Numbered from the stretch's first letter, positions 16,477 through 25,511 are shown. The stretch is 64,000 nt of DNA from Arcicella sp034519515 (GCA_034519515.1 JAXHOK010000029.1:13580-77579), one strand, 5' to 3'. The notes: a model not told the origin generated them from the sequence alone. Program-made: numbers and translations.

Positions 16477-16549
16477 ACGTCATTAGCTCAATTGGTAGAG
16501 CGTTGGTCTCCAAAACCAAAGGTTGTAAGTTCGATTCTTGCATGGCGTG
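16477..16549 (+). tRNA. tRNA-Trp (anticodon CCA)
   Basis: A complete 73-base cloverleaf: acceptor acgtcat with atggcgt (one G-U pair), D stem gctc/gagc, anticodon stem ttggt/accaa around loop ctccaaa giving anticodon CCA, T stem gtaag/cttgc with loop ttcgatt, and discriminator G as expected for tRNA-Trp. CCA is not encoded. It lies between the trp attenuator and trpE on the same strand with no obvious promoter of its own, so its transcription may depend on attenuator read-through. Confidence 0.95.
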
Positions 16550-16568
16550 CAAACAAAGAAATCAAAAT

Positions 16569-17999
16569 ATGAAATTCAACGTTACAACAACATCCAAAAA
16601 ATCGCTTGCCGATACTATTACGCCCGTAGGTATATTCCTAAAACTCAGAGGTCAGTTCAAGAATACCGTTATTCTGGAAAGTGCTGATTATCACGGCAAA
16701 GAACACGGTTATTCGCACATTGCTTGCGACCCCGTGGCGAGTATTATCATCAACAACGACATCGTTACCCAAACTTTTCCCGATGGAACAAAGGAGATTT
16801 TTCCTTTGAAAAAACGTAAAGATGCCGTACAAGCCTTGATGGATTTTGCCCAAAGATTTCAGTGGGAACGCAAACCAGACGATGCTCCGATGGCGAACGG
16901 AATGTTCGGGCATATTGCGTATGATGCGGTTGAGTATTTTGAAAATATCGAAATTCAAGAGAAAAATCAGAACACCGAAATTCCTTCGATAATTTATTAC
17001 GTCTATCGTTATGTGATTGCTATTAATCATTTCAAAGATGAGATGTCGGTTTATGAGCATAGTTTCAAAAGTAGTGAGCAACAAGCTGTGAGCCATGAGC
17101 AAAGTGTCCCTTTTGAAAAACTTGATTTTTTGATGAATATGCCGCATTACGCCACTAAGCCTTTCAAACTCACCACCGAAGAAATTACTAATTATACCGA
17201 TGATGAAATGCGGGGCATAATTAATGAGTGTATCAAACACTGTTTGCGAGGAGACGTTTTCCAAATAGTGCCTTCACGCCGTTTCAGTAGGGAATTTTCG
17301 GGGGATGACTTTCAGGTTTATCGGGCTTTGCGGTCGGTAAATCCTTCGCCCTATATGTTTTATTTTGATTATGAAGACTATCGAATTTTCGGAGCATCAC
17401 CCGAAAAACAGATTGGCATTAAAGGAAATATGGCAGAAATTCACCCCATTGCAGGGACATTCAGACGCACGGGTGATGATGAAAAAGATGCAGAATTAGC
17501 CCGTGAATTATTGGCAGACCCCAAAGAAACCGCCGAACACGTGATGCTGGTGGATTTGGCAAGAAACGATTTATCAAGAAGTTCTGATGTCGTACAAGTG
17601 GAAACTTTCAAGGAAGTACAATTTTATTCACACGTGATTCATTTAGTTTCAAAGGTTACTGGACACATGACGGAAGGCACAAATCCACTACAATTGGTGG
17701 CGGATACTTTCCCTGCGGGTACACTTTCGGGTTCGCCCAAACACAATGCCATGACGATTATCAATCGTTTGGAGAATGTAAACAGACATATTTACGGTGG
17801 AGCGATTGGTTATATGGATTTTGTGGGTAATTTCAATCATGCCATCGCCATTCGTACATTTATGAGCAAAAATAATACGCTTTTTTATCAGGCAGGTATG
17901 GGTGTAGTAGCAAAATCGGTGGTAGAATCTGAAATGAATGAGGTGAAAATCAAACTGGGAGCTTTGCGGAAGGCATTGGAAGTGGCAGAGGGGATTTGA
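16569..17999 (+). CDS. trpE: Anthranilate synthase component I
   Basis: The 476-residue protein starts at the ATG at 16569 (MKFNVTTTSKKSLAD), 19 bases after the tRNA. Upstream in-frame codons lie inside the tRNA and were rejected. It has the chorismate-binding fold with HCLRGDVFQIVPSRRFSR, the PIAGTFRRTGDDEKD motif, MLVDLARNDLSR and the C-terminal AGMGVVAKSVVESE. TrpE converts chorismate plus ammonia to anthranilate, the committed step of tryptophan synthesis. SPYMFYFDYEDYRIFGASPE is the usual feedback-site region. The other trp genes do not follow, so trpE is expressed alone here under the attenuator. Confidence 0.95.
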   Translation: MKFNVTTTSKKSLADTITPVGIFLKLRGQFKNTVILESADYHGKEHGYSHIACDPVASIIINNDIVTQTFPDGTKEIFPLKKRKDAVQALMDFAQRFQWERKPDDAPMANGMFGHIAYDAVEYFENIEIQEKNQNTEIPSIIYYVYRYVIAINHFKDEMSVYEHSFKSSEQQAVSHEQSVPFEKLDFLMNMPHYATKPFKLTTEEITNYTDDEMRGIINECIKHCLRGDVFQIVPSRRFSREFSGDDFQVYRALRSVNPSPYMFYFDYEDYRIFGASPEKQIGIKGNMAEIHPIAGTFRRTGDDEKDAELARELLADPKETAEHVMLVDLARNDLSRSSDVVQVETFKEVQFYSHVIHLVSKVTGHMTEGTNPLQLVADTFPAGTLSGSPKHNAMTIINRLENVNRHIYGGAIGYMDFVGNFNHAIAIRTFMSKNNTLFYQAGMGVVAKSVVESEMNEVKIKLGALRKALEVAEGI

Positions 18000-18063
18000 T
18001 TAATTCGATGTTTGATTTACGATATTCGATGTTCGGTAAAATTTGTTTAAAAAATTACTAAAA

Positions 18064-18405
18064 ATGTACAAAATATACGGCATAAAAAACTGTGATACCA
18101 TGAAAAAAACCTTCGATTGGTTCACGCAACACAATATTCCTTTTGAATTTCACGATTATAAAAAGGAAGGCATTTCAGCAGAGAAAATTCAAGAATGGCT
18201 AACCCAAAAACCTTGGAACGTGCTAATAAATCGGGCGGGAACAACTTGGAAAAAACTATCCGAAGAAGAAAAAGCTACTGATAATTTTACCGCCATTGAG
18301 CTAATGATTACAAAACCTTCCATGATAAAAAGACCCATTATTGAAACGAACAAAATTATCGCAATGGGCTTTAATTCAGACACTTACAGCGATTTATTTT
18401 TATGA
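18064..18405 (+). CDS. ArsC/Spx-family (YffB-like) thioredoxin-fold protein
   Basis: The 113-residue protein begins MYKIYGIKNCDTMKKTFDW; Cys10 is the family cysteine in the NCDT turn. HDYKKEGIS, LINRAGTTWKKL and MIKRPIIE match the ArsC/Spx/YffB family, whose members are glutaredoxin-like oxidoreductases or regulators. A single Cys and no CxxC suggest the YffB-like subgroup rather than Spx. An ATG at 18043 was rejected because it adds seven residues before the conserved strand. The stop overlaps the next gene by 4 bases (atga), so the two are coupled. Confidence 0.88.
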   Translation: MYKIYGIKNCDTMKKTFDWFTQHNIPFEFHDYKKEGISAEKIQEWLTQKPWNVLINRAGTTWKKLSEEEKATDNFTAIELMITKPSMIKRPIIETNKIIAMGFNSDTYSDLFL

Positions 18406-19202
18406 AACTATCATTTATTGGTGCTGGCAATGTGGCTTGGCACCTGTCACAAGCACTTGAAAATGCGGGGCATAGCGTTCAAGAAATTTTTAGTAAAGAC
18501 TTAAAGAATGCTCAGTCGCTGGTTGCTCATTTGTATAATGCCAAAATTCAAACTACGCTCAATTTTACCCATTCAACGGCAAAAGTTTTCTTCTTGTGTG
18601 TAACGGATGATTCTATGCCCGAAGTGGTGCAGCAATTGGTGTTGCCCGAAGATTCTGTTCTGATTCATACCTCAGGCAGTAAATCGTTGGCAGATTTGGA
18701 TAAAGTCATTAATCTTCACAGCGACATTCCCATCAAAACGGGTGTGTTTTATCCCTTACAAACTTTTACGAAGGGCTTTAAAGTTGATTTCTCAGAAATT
18801 CCAATCTGTATTGAAGCGGAAGATGAAGCAGTAGAGCAGATTTTGATTGGTTTGGGGCAAGATATTTCTGATATTACTTATGCTGTAAGTTCCGAAGAAA
18901 GGCGTGTACTACACGTGGCGGCAGTTTTTGCCTGTAATTTTACTAATCACTTACTGGCAATTTCACAGGAATTATTGAAAGATAATGATTTAGAATTTGA
19001 GTTATTGAAACCACTTATTTCTGAAACTTTCCGAAAGGCAATGACTTCAGAAGATATTTCAAAAGTGCAATCAGGTCCTGCCAGCCGTGGCGACCAAAAA
19101 ACGATTACTCAACATCTGCTTTTTTTGAAACAACAGCCTGATTATCAGCAAGTTTATCGGATTTTATCGGAGAGTATTACAGAGAAAAAAGAGAAATTAT
19201 AA
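18402..19202 (+). CDS. Rossmann-fold and DUF2520 domain protein
   Basis: The 266-residue protein starts MKLSFIGAGNVAWHLSQAL with an NAD(P)-binding GAGNVA turn. Its N-terminal half resembles pyrroline-carboxylate reductase/F420-dependent oxidoreductases, and its helical C-terminal half (FACNFTNHLLAISQELL, GPASRGDQKTI) fits DUF2520. The family is annotated as putative oxidoreductase; the substrate is not known. It is translationally coupled to the ArsC-like gene. The two convergent neighbours (this gene and MerC) end 4 bases apart. Confidence 0.85.
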   Translation: MKLSFIGAGNVAWHLSQALENAGHSVQEIFSKDLKNAQSLVAHLYNAKIQTTLNFTHSTAKVFFLCVTDDSMPEVVQQLVLPEDSVLIHTSGSKSLADLDKVINLHSDIPIKTGVFYPLQTFTKGFKVDFSEIPICIEAEDEAVEQILIGLGQDISDITYAVSSEERRVLHVAAVFACNFTNHLLAISQELLKDNDLEFELLKPLISETFRKAMTSEDISKVQSGPASRGDQKTITQHLLFLKQQPDYQQVYRILSESITEKKEKL

Positions 19203-19206
19203 GGTA

Positions 19207-19602
19207 TCAACATCCACAGATTTTTTCTTTATATTTCCAATTTAAAAAATAAGCTAATGCAATAAAAAATGCACTTAAACTACCAGTAATAAATTCGTAT
19301 TCGTGTCCTAACCAATTGATTTCAAGAGTCTTAACAGCCACAGTTCCAAGCAATAGAGTTAGTGGAATCATATTTTTATGTTTCATATAATCATTCCATA
19401 AAATCACACCTGCCAATACTAAGCTCCCGCCAATGAACCAGATTTCCCACTCGTGATTTCCTAAAAAATTACTTCCCAAAAATGGCAATAGCGTTATCAA
19501 AACGGGCGTAGCAATACAGTGAATTGCACAGGCAACAGAAAGATAGAATCCGACCTTTTCCATTTTGCTGTGTTCGTGTGTATGTTTTGTAAATGTAATC
19601 AT
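19207..19602 (-). CDS. MerC domain-containing membrane protein
   Basis: From the ATG at 19602 the protein has 131 residues, starting MITFTKHTHEHSKMEKVGFYLS. It has a His-rich N-terminal strand and four hydrophobic segments. The first transmembrane helix carries CAIHC followed by IATP, the MerC metal-binding pattern, and the last residues are KICGC. MerC-type proteins carry mercuric or other soft-metal ions across the inner membrane. An alternative start at 19563 (MEKVGF) is possible. The perfect inverted repeat at 19597-19632 overlaps or precedes the start and may be its operator. Confidence 0.85.
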   Translation of the reverse strand: MITFTKHTHEHSKMEKVGFYLSVACAIHCIATPVLITLLPFLGSNFLGNHEWEIWFIGGSLVLAGVILWNDYMKHKNMIPLTLLLGTVAVKTLEINWLGHEYEFITGSLSAFFIALAYFLNWKYKEKICGC

Positions 19603-19632
19603 GTTGCAAAAATAACATATTGCAACATGATT
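19597..19632. promoter_or_regulatory. 13-10-13 perfect inverted repeat at the MerC start, candidate metal-responsive operator
   Basis: aatcatgttgcaa (19597-19609) and its exact complement (19620-19632) are spaced by 10 bases, with another ttgcaa immediately after. The position over the start codon, or about -40 if translation starts at 19563, fits a repressor site of the Fur/Zur kind. Assignment to a regulator is inference. Confidence 0.6.
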
Positions 19633-19677
19633 GCAAAAGAAAAACTCAACTTTTTTATTGGTACAAATAAAAAAAAC

Positions 19678-19706
19678 GGGTGGCACGGCTTGAAACCGTG
19701 CCACCC
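19678..19706. terminator. Hairpin gggtggcacgg, likely DUF1800 terminator
   Basis: Arms gggtggcacggctt and aaaccgtgccaccc pair almost perfectly. On the minus strand it follows the DUF1800 stop at 19741 and is followed by a T-rich tract. Confidence 0.65.
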
Positions 19707-19740
19707 ATTCACAACCCAATTCTTTTAATTTCTCATAAAC

Positions 19741-21171
19741 TTAACCCAGCTGATATTCGGGCAAAGAAGCAATATTTTGAGCAATCATTTGTACCAATTC
19801 AGCACCACTCTTACCCTCTGTTTTATTTTGAATTACCTTCTTTTGTGATTCAGACAATGGTCGAGATAATAAATAGGATTCGATTTTACTAACCAAATCT
19901 TGCTGATTACTGGATGAAAAAGTATTCTCAAAACCATGCCAATCTATTTTGGCTTGAATACGATTGACTCTTTTGCTCAAATATTCCGTGTTTACATCAC
20001 CATCATCTTTGGGTTTGAAAGTTACTTCGGCATTTTTGAAAATGACTTCTGGTAATTTCATACGAGTCATTAAAGTAGAAGAATCAATCCAACTTTTACC
20101 ACCTGCCCACCCCGCTACATTGGGTGGGTAAAATAGAATTTGCCCTAATGACTTTTGAATGAACAAAACAGCTTGCTTTTGTTGAAAAGTGATGCCAAAA
20201 TTCCGTTGCATACCAACCAATAACTCAACGGGTGATTTGATGCGAGTACCAATATTTTCAGTACGATAGAACCAGTTGCTCGTAAAAATATTTTCCATCA
20301 AATCCGCCAAATCATAATCAGATGAACGAAACCGTTTGGATAGTTGCTCAATTACTTGATTATCAGGGTTTTCATTCACAAAATAATGGTAGATTTTGGT
20401 CGTAATAAAAGTGGCAGTTTGAGGATTTTGAAGAATAATTTTGATAATATCTTCCCCTTTAAAATTACCCGTTTTGCCTTGAAAAGTTTTCTCTGCTGAA
20501 TCATGCTGACGGTCTCGAAAATCAAATTCTCCACGACTATTAAAACTCCATCCCGTGAAGGCACGAGCGGCTTCTTTGATGTCATTTTCAGTATAATTTC
20601 CACGTCCCAAGGTGAATAATTCCATCACTTCACGAGCAAAATTTTCATTGGGCGAACCTTTCTTATTTTGCTGATTGTTAAGGAATTGCAACATGGCAGG
20701 GCTTTTAGAGACGGCTAATAATAAGTCACTAAATTTACCCAAAGCATTTTGACGAATGACGTTAATTAGCTGTTGGTCAAAAAGCGGTTGGCGACTCCTA
20801 CACGCAAAATGACCGTGCCAAAAGAGTGCCATTTTCTCTCGCAACATTCCCCCGCCCGAAGCCATTTTATTAACCCAAAGAAAGTTCAAGTCTGTGATTT
20901 TATCCCGATTTTCTTTTAATCGTTCTCTAATCATTTCAGCAGATAAAGTGCCTCCCATTAGCAAGGTATCTTTTAGGGCTTTTCTCTTGACAACAGTAGC
21001 ATTTTGTTCTTCGATTACTATTAAAGGCTCATTTTTAGCGGAATCTTTCAATAAATATTTCACCGCTTTTGCGGGTAATTTATCGCCAAATTCCTGTACT
21101 TGTGCGGGGGTAGCTCCAAAGCCAGCACGTTGAAATAAATGTTCTATTTTTATCTGATTTGAAATTTTCAT
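19741..21171 (-). CDS. DUF1800 domain-containing protein
   Basis: The 476-residue protein starts MKISNQIKIEHLFQRAGFGAT and has the DUF1800 hallmarks MALFWHGHFACR, NENFAREVMELFTLGRGNYTE and AARAFTGWSF. DUF1800 proteins are usually encoded next to a DUF1501 protein and are thought to be exported, with unknown role. Here no DUF1501 gene lies on either side, and no clear signal peptide is seen at this start. The gene is intact. Upstream (21172-21448) lie a repeat and the terminator of the next gene. Confidence 0.88.
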   Translation of the reverse strand: MKISNQIKIEHLFQRAGFGATPAQVQEFGDKLPAKAVKYLLKDSAKNEPLIVIEEQNATVVKRKALKDTLLMGGTLSAEMIRERLKENRDKITDLNFLWVNKMASGGGMLREKMALFWHGHFACRSRQPLFDQQLINVIRQNALGKFSDLLLAVSKSPAMLQFLNNQQNKKGSPNENFAREVMELFTLGRGNYTENDIKEAARAFTGWSFNSRGEFDFRDRQHDSAEKTFQGKTGNFKGEDIIKIILQNPQTATFITTKIYHYFVNENPDNQVIEQLSKRFRSSDYDLADLMENIFTSNWFYRTENIGTRIKSPVELLVGMQRNFGITFQQKQAVLFIQKSLGQILFYPPNVAGWAGGKSWIDSSTLMTRMKLPEVIFKNAEVTFKPKDDGDVNTEYLSKRVNRIQAKIDWHGFENTFSSSNQQDLVSKIESYLLSRPLSESQKKVIQNKTEGKSGAELVQMIAQNIASLPEYQLG

Positions 21172-21299
21172 AACGGTCTTGTTTTTGCGGTAAGACAGTT
21201 TTGGGGTCTGGAAGGTTTAAAATGGAGGGTAATTAGTATGACTTTGGATTCGCTATGTTAATAAATTACAGGGCTATTTCCCCCAACCACAGGACTTAC

Positions 21300-21343
21300 A
21301 CTTCCCGAAAGTTATTATACCCACAATGGATATTGTTTCGGAA
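21300..21343. repeat. Partial member of the cttcccgaaagt repeat family
   Basis: A single imperfect hairpin, cttcccgaaagttat with its complement ending tttcggaaag, related to the double hairpins at 16378 and 42120. Confidence 0.6.
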
Positions 21344-21356
21344 AGTGTTAAAACCC

Positions 21357-21393
21357 AAAAAGCCTTCTCAGTTTGAATTGAGAAGGCTTTTTT
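21357..21393. terminator. Intrinsic terminator of the DUF349 gene
   Basis: Stem aaaaagccttctca / tgagaaggcttttt with an 8-base loop and flanking A/T runs, lying 56 bases beyond the stop of the minus-strand gene at 21449. Confidence 0.85.
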
Positions 21394-21448
21394 ATATACA
21401 TCAGTAGGCAAAACTCATTGCTCATGCCTCATTACTCACTGCTTTTTA

Positions 21449-22726
21449 CTAACCTAACAACACTTCAAGTTCTTTTTTAAACTCAATCAAAAGGGTTTCC
21501 TTCATTGAGATTTTACGTTTTTGAGTATTGATTTTGTTCATTACCAATTTATCACCCATCTGACCACTGTACTGCATATCAGTAATGTAGGCATCTAATT
21601 CATTTTTCTCTTTTTTGGTCATATAATCCATCTGATTAATCATGATTTTCAATTGCTCAACTCTTGGTTTTTCGTCCAAGGCTGGGTGGCGATAACTGAT
21701 TACTCTCAATAGATAATTCATCTCAAAAATCTTATCACACACATTTCTGAAACGCTCGGCGATACTACGATCGAGATTTTTGGTCTGGGCAGATAATTCT
21801 TTCCATTTCACCAAGAAATCTTTTGCTTTTTCGGTAGTTTGAGGAATCTGAGACTGAATTTTCAATAAATTTTCTAATTCAGTAGTCATTTCTTTCATTT
21901 GCTGAACTCGTGGGTCGATTCTCACGGTCATTACAATGCCTTTCTCCTTGTTATAACGCTCGAAAAAGAAATCATTAGAACGTTTAAATTGCTTCCAAAG
22001 CATACTTTGCTTTTTAGGTGGTACGTTTACTATCGTTTTCCACTCTTTCTGCAAGTTTTTGATAACTTCAAATGCCACATCTACATCTTTTTCATAACGT
22101 AGGTTACGAGCATCGTCCACAATACGTTGAAGTGTAGCTAATTTTTCGTCAATAACACGGTTTTTCTCTGCGTAATATTCACGACGACGCACGAAGAAGT
22201 CATCAACTATTCCATCAAAATCACCTTGTACGCCATCTTGAAGTGCTTTATCGACAGGACCCGTTTTCAACCATTTCGATTTAATCTCCATGATTTCTTC
22301 CGTTGCCACTGCCCAATCTTCATTTTTGGCAGCTTCTCGCATTTCTTCAATTAAAGCCTTTTTAATTTCAAGGTTTTTGATTTGATTATTCAAAATCAAT
22401 TCTCGAAGTTCCAGTTCCAAGCCGTCCAAACGTTCGAGCAAAGGAATGAAATTTCCGATACCATCGAATTCTGTGAGACTTTTGCGGAGTTGGAGCAATT
22501 TGGTCAAGTAAGAGCCTTTGTTTTGGGCTTCCTCCACTTGTTCAAACAGAGTGCTTACTTTCTTTTCAGCAATAGAGAAGCGATTTACAAAATATTGTAG
22601 AGCTTCTTCTTCGGTGTTTCTGACAACGCCAATTTGACGTTCTTCATACTCTGAGTAGGCTTTTAGATAGACTTTACCGTCTTGACAGTAACCGTACTCG
22701 GCAGGGTTCTTAACTGTGTTTTCCAT
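21449..22726 (-). CDS. DUF349 domain-containing coiled-coil protein
   Basis: The 425-residue protein starts at the ATG at 22726 (MENTVKNPAEYGYCQDGKVYLKAY). It is highly charged and helical, with repeated DUF349 units (KNEDWAVATEEIMEIKSKWLKTGPV, YEKDVDVAFEVIKNLQKEWK, and a third with DFLVKWKELS). DUF349 repeats are helical modules of unknown role, common in Bacteroidota and with a distant relative in enterobacterial YicH/CcrZ-like contexts. No signal peptide, so it is cytoplasmic. It is transcribed divergently from ettA across a 340-base region. Confidence 0.85.
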   Translation of the reverse strand: MENTVKNPAEYGYCQDGKVYLKAYSEYEERQIGVVRNTEEEALQYFVNRFSIAEKKVSTLFEQVEEAQNKGSYLTKLLQLRKSLTEFDGIGNFIPLLERLDGLELELRELILNNQIKNLEIKKALIEEMREAAKNEDWAVATEEIMEIKSKWLKTGPVDKALQDGVQGDFDGIVDDFFVRRREYYAEKNRVIDEKLATLQRIVDDARNLRYEKDVDVAFEVIKNLQKEWKTIVNVPPKKQSMLWKQFKRSNDFFFERYNKEKGIVMTVRIDPRVQQMKEMTTELENLLKIQSQIPQTTEKAKDFLVKWKELSAQTKNLDRSIAERFRNVCDKIFEMNYLLRVISYRHPALDEKPRVEQLKIMINQMDYMTKKEKNELDAYITDMQYSGQMGDKLVMNKINTQKRKISMKETLLIEFKKELEVLLG

Positions 22727-23067
22727 TGGTTTACTTTGTGCATGATTAGAGTTTCTGGCAAGGCTCATTACTCTAAGGGATTCATGGTTTAGGTTAATTG
22801 TTATTTTAGCAGTTTTGATTTAGCTTGTTTGTATCTATAAATATGATGCAATTTACTGATTTTCAACAAAAAATCTAATCATTTACCCACATAATCCATT
22901 GAGCGGCAATGTTTTTATACAAATATTCTATTTTTAAGGATAAATTTCGAAATCTCGAAAACCATCAATTATTATTATCTTTGTAAAAAAGGATTTTAAG
23001 AGGAGGTTTAATGTAAATGTTTAACCTAAACTTATAAATTCATTAGGTCAAAAAACAAAATTTACCA
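22727..23067. promoter_or_regulatory. Divergent region between DUF349 gene and ettA
   Basis: A tatctttg at 22976-22983 fits the -7 consensus for ettA and leaves a leader of about 80 bases. Apart from AT-rich DNA and a purine-rich aggaggttt at 23001-23009 I see no operator or small gene on either strand. Confidence 0.5.
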
Positions 23068-24739
23068 ATGAGTCAAGAAACCATCATATTTTCGATGGAG
23101 CGAGTTTCTAAAACCGTTCCACCTCAAAAACAAATTCTAAAAAATATTTACCTTTCGTTTTTCTACGGAGCAAAAATTGGCGTTTTGGGTCTCAATGGCT
23201 CAGGAAAGTCATCACTTCTACGAATTATTGCGGGTAAAGACAAAAGCTACACGGGTGATATTGTATTCTCGCAAGGATATTCTGTGGGAATGTTGGAACA
23301 AGAACCTGAACTCGACCCCACCAAAACCGTGAAGGAAATTGTGGAGGAAGGCGTTGCCGAAGTGGTAGCTTTATTGAAAGAATTTGATGAAATAAACGAA
23401 GCTTTCGGAGAACCTGATGCTGATTTTGACAAATTGTTGGAACGTCAAGGAACAGTCCAAGAAAAACTTGACCACCACAACGCTTGGGAATTGGATACTC
23501 GTTTGGAACGTGCGATGGATGCTTTGCGTTGTCCTCCGTCCGACCAAAATGTAGCTAATCTTTCAGGTGGTGAAAAACGTCGTGTGGCACTTTGTCGCTT
23601 GCTTTTACAAGAACCAGATGTGTTGTTATTGGATGAACCAACTAACCATTTGGATGCTGAGTCTGTCCTTTGGTTGGAAGAACATTTACGTCAATATAAA
23701 GGAACGGTGATTGCTGTAACCCACGATAGATACTTTTTGGATAACGTAGCGGGTTGGATTTTGGAATTAGACAGAGGCGAAGGCATTCCGTGGAAAGGTA
23801 ATTATTCTTCATGGTTAGAGCAGAAACAAAACCGTTTGGCGAAGGAAGAAAAAACTGAATCTCGCCGTCAGAAGACTTTGCAACGAGAATTGGAATGGGT
23901 GAGAATGTCGCCAAAAGCTCGTCAGGCAAAATCGAAAGCTCGTTTGGATGCTTACGATAAATTGATGTCGGAAGAAAACCGTCAGAAAGAAGATAAATTA
24001 GAATTATTTATTCCAGCGGGACCACGTTTGGGTAATAAAGTAATTGAGGTTCAAGGAGTTACAAAGGCTTACGGAGATAAATTATTATTCGATAATTTAA
24101 CATTCTCATTACCTCCTGCGGGAATTGTGGGAATAGTTGGACCTAACGGTGCGGGTAAATCAACGCTTTTCAAACTTATCACGGGGCAAGTTCAACCCGA
24201 TGCAGGAACTTTTGAAGTGGGAGAAACCGTACAAATGGCATACGTTGATCAAGAGCATAATCAATTGGCGGCGGACAAATCGGTCTTTGAATTGGTTTCG
24301 GGCGGAACAGAAATGACGCTTTTGGGCGGAAGACAAGTAAACGCTCGTGCCTACGTGAGCAAGTTCAATTTCAACGGAGCCGACCAAGAAAAAAAGATTG
24401 GGAATCTTTCGGGCGGAGAACGAAATCGTGTGCATTTAGCAATGATGTTGAAAGAAGGAGCAAACCTTTTGCTTGTTAGATGAACCTACCAACGACTTGG
24501 ATGTCAATACGTTACGAGCTTTGGAAGAAGCCTTAGAAAACTTTGGTGGTTGTGCCGTAGTGATTTCTCACGATAGATGGTTTTTGGATAGAATTGCCAC
24601 GCATATTTTGGCATTCGAGGGCGATTCACAGGTGTATTGGTTTGAAGGAAACTTCTCTGACTACGAAGAAAACCGTAAAAAACGTTTGGGTAATGATGCC
24701 ACACCAAAACGGATTCGTTATAAGAAATTGGGAGATTAA
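23068..24739 (+). CDS. ettA: Energy-dependent translational throttle protein EttA (ABC-F), with one frameshift
   Basis: Two ATP-binding cassettes are encoded. The first has GLNGSGKSS and LSGGEKRRVALCRLLL with LLLDEPTNHLDAES; the second has GPNGAGKST, LSGGERNRVHLAMMLKEG and, after a frame change, LDEPTNDLDVNTL. The linker between them carries the EttA-type charged arm. EttA is a cytoplasmic ABC-F ATPase that gates translation at low energy charge. The frame breaks near 24474, where cttgttaga replaces the expected cttttaga, an extra base inside the second Walker B. The gene is otherwise intact and conserved, so an assembly error is more likely than a pseudogene. Confidence 0.93.
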
Positions 24740-24743
24740 ATTA

Positions 24744-24851
24744 TTAGACCACAGATTGTACGGATTAGACCGATTTTCACGGATTCATCTTTTAAAAAAA
24801 CAAATAGTAAATCTGTGAAAATCAGTACAATCCGTACAATCCGTGGTCTGA
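24744..24851. repeat. Inverted repeat of the ttagaccacagatt family, second copy
   Basis: Arms ttagaccacagattgtacgg and the complement ending cgtggtct enclose an AT-rich loop. Follows ettA closely and may act as its terminator. Confidence 0.85.
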
Positions 24852-24905
24852 ATTTTTAGCTGAACTTCAAATTATCGTTATATTTAATTTAAAATCGTTA
24901 AAGCT

Positions 24906-25454
24906 ATGGTCGTAGAAAAAGAAATAAAATCAGAACTGCCACGCACACTTGCCGAATTCATGGTTTGGGAGCCCAACGATGGCTACAAATACGAATGGAA
25001 TGATGGCGAATTAATTAAATTTAGTGGTATGGACAAAAGACAAGTTAAAATTTATGATATTCTCAATACAATTTTTATTGAGAAGAGTTACTGGAAAATA
25101 GGCACTTTTGTGGCTGAATATGATGTTCAACTCACTGGTATTCAGATGCGAAGACCTGATATCGCATATTTGACAAAAGCCCAAATAAACGAAGCTACCC
25201 AAGGAGAAGACCCCATTCCAGAATTTGTGGTTGAAATTATTTCTGGGAACGACAATATCAATAAAGTCATTGCAAAAATTGGGGAATATTATAAAGCAGG
25301 GGTTAAGGTTGTTTGGTTGATTTTTCCCGAAGAAAAAGAAGTACACGTTTATACTTCACGACGAGAAGTAAAGATTTGTATCGAAAATGATATTTGCTCT
25401 GCCAATCCTGTTTTGTCAGAATTTGAAATTGGAGTAGATGAATTATTTGGATAG
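24906..25454 (+). CDS. Uma2-family putative restriction endonuclease (DUF820)
   Basis: The 182-residue protein begins MVVEKEIKSELPRTLAEFM. It has the PD-(D/E)XK core as in Uma2 proteins: YEWNDGELIKFSG, MRRPDIAYL (Asp), then PEFVVEIISGNDN (Glu) and YYKAGVKVVWLIFPEEKEVHVY. Uma2 proteins are abundant nuclease-like proteins in cyanobacteria and Bacteroidota, with uncertain biological role and occasional links to mobile elements. It lies next to the antitoxin/PIN locus and several repeats, a typical accessory setting. Confidence 0.88.
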   Translation: MVVEKEIKSELPRTLAEFMVWEPNDGYKYEWNDGELIKFSGMDKRQVKIYDILNTIFIEKSYWKIGTFVAEYDVQLTGIQMRRPDIAYLTKAQINEATQGEDPIPEFVVEIISGNDNINKVIAKIGEYYKAGVKVVWLIFPEEKEVHVYTSRREVKICIENDICSANPVLSEFEIGVDELFG

Positions 25455-25511
25455 AAATTTCAAAACTTAACATTCAAAAATATACAAGCCATTGAATTTA
25501 ACACGCAAATA

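Noticed and set aside
16503..16568. N-terminal extension of trpE from an upstream in-frame ATG
   Set aside because: These codons lie inside the tRNA-Trp gene and precede the conserved TrpE start.
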